In this document: positions 61,278 to 64,000 of the stretch, in pieces
Layout of the letters: each line of letters opens with the position of its first letter
How positions within the stretch are numbered: the first letter of the stretch is position 1
Assembly: GCA_026874595.1 (NCBI GenBank)
Contig: CM049306.1
Location: forward strand, 57,285,519-57,349,518
Reading direction: 5' to 3'
From: Sipunculus nudus
Taxonomy: Eukaryota > Annelida > Sipuncula > Golfingiida > Sipunculidae
Length of the DNA stretch: 64,000 nt
Program-made: the position numbers and the translations under genes
The notes under the pieces: generated by a model
The model's input: the letters and a program-made list of their open reading frames with translations, nothing else
Told to the model about the DNA's origin: nothing
The model's database searches: none

Positions 61278-62360
61278 GATGACGTAGCTTTTTATGGCTA
61301 ACATTTACTTACATTTGCATGTATACTCATGCAGAGCATCAGTCGTATTGATGGCGTATGTTCATTATACAATTAGAATTTTGTATTTCTTCATAAATAT
61401 CACAACTGCACACAAAGTGTGTGTGCATATGTGGTCAGGGGGGTGCCTGTTATATACATGTACATATCATTTCAATCCCTGTTATAAGGTCAGGGCCCGG
61501 GTTTTCTTACGCCCTGTTAAAATTCAGAGATGAGATTGGATATTTTTTTACCAGTAAACGTCTTCTAAAACAATGGAACCCACCATTAAAAAGTGTTCTA
61601 TCAGCCTAGGCTGATTGTGACAGTATAGCAGAGTACAAAAGCCGTCAAGTCCGTGTGTTACTGATGTCATAATATGTCACTAACGAAATACAAGTTGAAG
61701 TCGTAAAACAAAGCCTTTGATTATCTAGAAGCACAAATTGTACGACAATTGGCAGATAAAAGGTTAACCTGCCTTTTGTTCTTTGTCACACGCGGAGCCA
61801 AAGATTACCTCACAACATATCGAGATAATTCGAAAAAAAAATATACACTGTTTGTGTGTCGTGAGATGCCTCATCAATTTCCTGAGTATTGCTATCAAGT
61901 TATGGACCTATACAAATTTATACAAAGTACCACCAAGTTGGTTGGAATATGAATCCTACATTTGAATACCAGAAGCCTGTGTTAATGGCATTAATGAGCT
62001 GTGAAATTGTTATATGTTGATTTTCTGGTATTTGCATTTCGTGTCCTTCATACCTATACGGGTACCCCTATTCTCAGCTTTTTTATGAGGAAACGGCTAC
62101 CGATAGGTAAATGGAAATTTCAGATTCGAATTTCCCATATATTGTTCCTACAGAGGCAAACCAATAAACCGTTTGCACTCAAGACATGCATAAATAAACT
62201 CCCCCGAGCTCTCGGACTGTATACTTTGACACACACACATGGTGGCGCTCCGTCACTCAAACTGCTTTTTGTCTTAAATTATGAGTCTGTGTGTATGGAA
62301 ATGACTTCAGGTCATTGCTTGCCGGATATCGAAGATTTCTGCAAGCATGTTGGTCAGTCG
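61278..62360. other. Intergenic, nothing recognised
   Basis: Mixed composition. A 156-codon frame (62001-62471) ends in a TCTG repeat and has no recognisable domain. Confidence 0.45.
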
Positions 62361-62402
62361 TGTATGTCTGTCTGTCTATCTGTCTGTCTGTCCGTCTGTC
62401 TG
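62361..62402. repeat. (TCTG)n microsatellite
   Basis: Interrupted TGTC/TCTG run, which gives a Cys-Leu-Ser-Val reading in one frame. Confidence 0.95.
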
Positions 62403-62479
62403 TTTTTCTGTTCCCGCTCTATACAGGTCACAATTTTCAACCAATCGCTGACAAAGTTATTAAGTAAATAGACATCTTA

Positions 62480-63770
62480 AAGTCCTAGAAACCTAATTTG
62501 GTCAATGTTTGTCAAAGGCCAAGGTCATCGAAAAAGTCGACATTTTATTTTCCTCATAAATTGGTCAAAATCTGACCTATAGCTTATTTGTTACTCTATG
62601 CTTTCTTCATAAATTGTTCTGGTCAACCTTCATGTCAGATGTTTCAGTGTGACAGTATGTCCATCTGTTTGTCAGTTGTCATCAAATTCGCTTTCATGCT
62701 TGTTCTTTCGCGTGACATAAGGCATTCAACAGGCTAGAATTGTTTAGCAATCTCTCTGAATGCTATACTGTTCATAGAACTTATAATGTTCTAGAAGTCT
62801 GGTGTCTTTTAATGTAAAGTAAAAGTGTAAAGTGTCAAGGTCAAGGTCGTCAAAAACCACAAAATAGTTTTTCCTTCATCAAAATGTATTGTAGCCCTAT
62901 AAACTGTAGCTCATTTTACTCTCCATTCCATGGCCTTTCTTCTGATGTGTAGCAGTCTCAATCTGTTGTTACAATGGTTACGATTTTGGAAAGGGGGGGG
63001 GGGGGGGGGATATCAAGATATTCCAAAAATATAAGTTTTTTCTTTTCTAACTTTGTCATTTTTTAAGCTAGAGTGGTCTAGTTTCTTGCATTAGAAGGGT
63101 AATAGATCAGTTTTACTAGACTCTATGCTAAGTCTCGCAAAATCTCGTACGGCATCTCGTCAAACGAGATTTTACTTTTATCGCTGTGCAGGCTACAATT
63201 CTTGAGGAATCGCTCTAAATTTTATATACTTAATAGATAAAAAACCTTCTACAGGCCTCTTTTTTTTGGTCGAGATCGTTCAGAGGTAAAGCACCGATAA
63301 ACATAAAAACCACTGCGTCAACATTTTTTTCCTATCAACACAAACTATAGCTCATTGTATTCAAACGAGATTTTACTTTTATCGCTGTGCAGGCCACAAT
63401 TCTTGAGGAATCGCTCTAAATTTTATATACTTAATAGATAAACAAACCTTCCTGTCTGCTTGATCATATGTCATATGTCATTCTGCGGTCAACAATGTTT
63501 TAGCAATGATTCGGAAAGGCATACAGTAAAAAAAAAAAACAGGAAAAGAGGAAATATGTTCTGTCTGTAAGTCTGTCTGCCCGTTAGTCCGCGACTTTTC
63601 AATATAAGCATTAATTCATAAAAGTGTTATTTTTTCTGCTCTCCTAGAACATTGCTCATTCAAATTACTGTTTTCATTTGTCTTTCTGGTCTGTTGAATT
63701 TCAACTTCCGGCAAGCGTTCGACCTACGGTCGTCTGGTGTTTCTATGTGCCCCATGTGAAGTCCACTTGA
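62480..63770. repeat. Degenerate mollusc-type repeat with GGTCAAGGTC blocks
   Basis: Related blocks (GGCCAAGGTCATCGAAAAAG at about 62517, GTCAAGGTCAAGGTCGTCAA at about 62837) are each followed by a TATAGCTYATTTKTTACTC-type string. They suggest an old tandem or dispersed repeat with a period near 320 bp. A G-run lies at about 62994-63010. An exact-looking 81-bp direct duplication lies inside (63161-63242 and 63362-63443). Confidence 0.5.
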
Positions 63771-64000
63771 GAATTATAAGTGGTAATGAAAACTAATAAA
63801 ACTAATACTTGTTAGTCCTCCACCGCAACTAGGACTCTAACTGCATGTTATAATGCGGCGTATGTATCCTTTCCATGGATCTCTCAGCGGACGAAACCGA
63901 AGCGCAAGGAGAGAGCACGAAAGCTATAGACTGGCATGTGATTATAATCTGCAGGTGGCACCACCTCTGTCAAACTAGTTTGACAGCGATCCAAAACGAC
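63771..64000. other. GC-richer end segment with TALE-site palindrome
   Basis: Composition rises again toward the window edge. Bases 63967-63986 form a perfect 20-bp palindrome whose arms end in CTGTCA/TGACAG. This may be the edge of another regulatory island or of a neighbouring gene outside the window. Confidence 0.3.

Noticed and set aside
62001-62471. 156-codon plus-strand open frame
   Set aside because: It ends in a TCTG-repeat translation and has no recognisable domain.

Overview
This is eukaryotic nuclear DNA. It is AT-rich and full of TA, TC and TTA microsatellites. It holds one clear protein-coding gene and several families of dispersed and tandem repeats. The gene is a fezf (forebrain embryonic zinc finger) orthologue on the minus strand at 44315-45691, which makes the host a bilaterian or other eumetazoan animal. 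Repeats rich in GGTCAAGGTC and TCCGTCCG fit a mollusc or other lophotrochozoan. That placement is inference from repeat style and protein character, not a database result. I see no bacterial, organellar or viral genes.

Layout. The window looks like the fezf gene in a gene desert of at least 44 kb on its 3' side and 18 kb on its 5' side. AT-rich, microsatellite-laden DNA alternates with GC-richer, repeat-poor islands of 0.3-1.5 kb: about 1.1-2.3, 12.4-13.5, 16.6-18.0, 24.9-25.9, 27.4-27.8, 33.6-34.3, 35.0-35.7, 37.1-37.9, 40.3-41.5, 46.1-46.5, 47.2-48.0, 49.2-49.8 and 51.35-51.8 kb. The islands lack convincing coding frames but carry dense homeodomain (TAATTA/CAATTAG), SOX (ACAATG), FOX, TALE and E-box motifs. 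I read them as candidate cis-regulatory elements of fezf. The promoter itself appears to lie at about 46.15-46.46 kb, with a spliced 5' UTR.

Mobile and repetitive DNA. Four copies of a short inverted-repeat element (MITE) lie at 1-237, 3394-3643, 6877-7159 and 14983-15300. A solo LTR-like sequence at 19405-20081 carries a heat-shock element, a TATA box and a polyadenylation signal. A hAT-like element at 29888-30728 splits a 2.6-kb minisatellite with a 29/33-bp unit at 28186-30840. An array of about 850-bp units at 57687-61277 is interrupted by a 536-bp insertion. tRNA-derived SINE fragments, a hAT-like remnant near 52.0-52.5 kb and mollusc-type degenerate repeats at 20.2-20.7 and 62.5-63.8 kb complete the picture.

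Other coding candidates are weak. One is a TATA-preceded reading frame with a signal peptide on the minus strand near 11.2 kb. The other is a broken open frame at 54.5-54.9 kb. Every other long open frame seems to come from simple repeats or chance.
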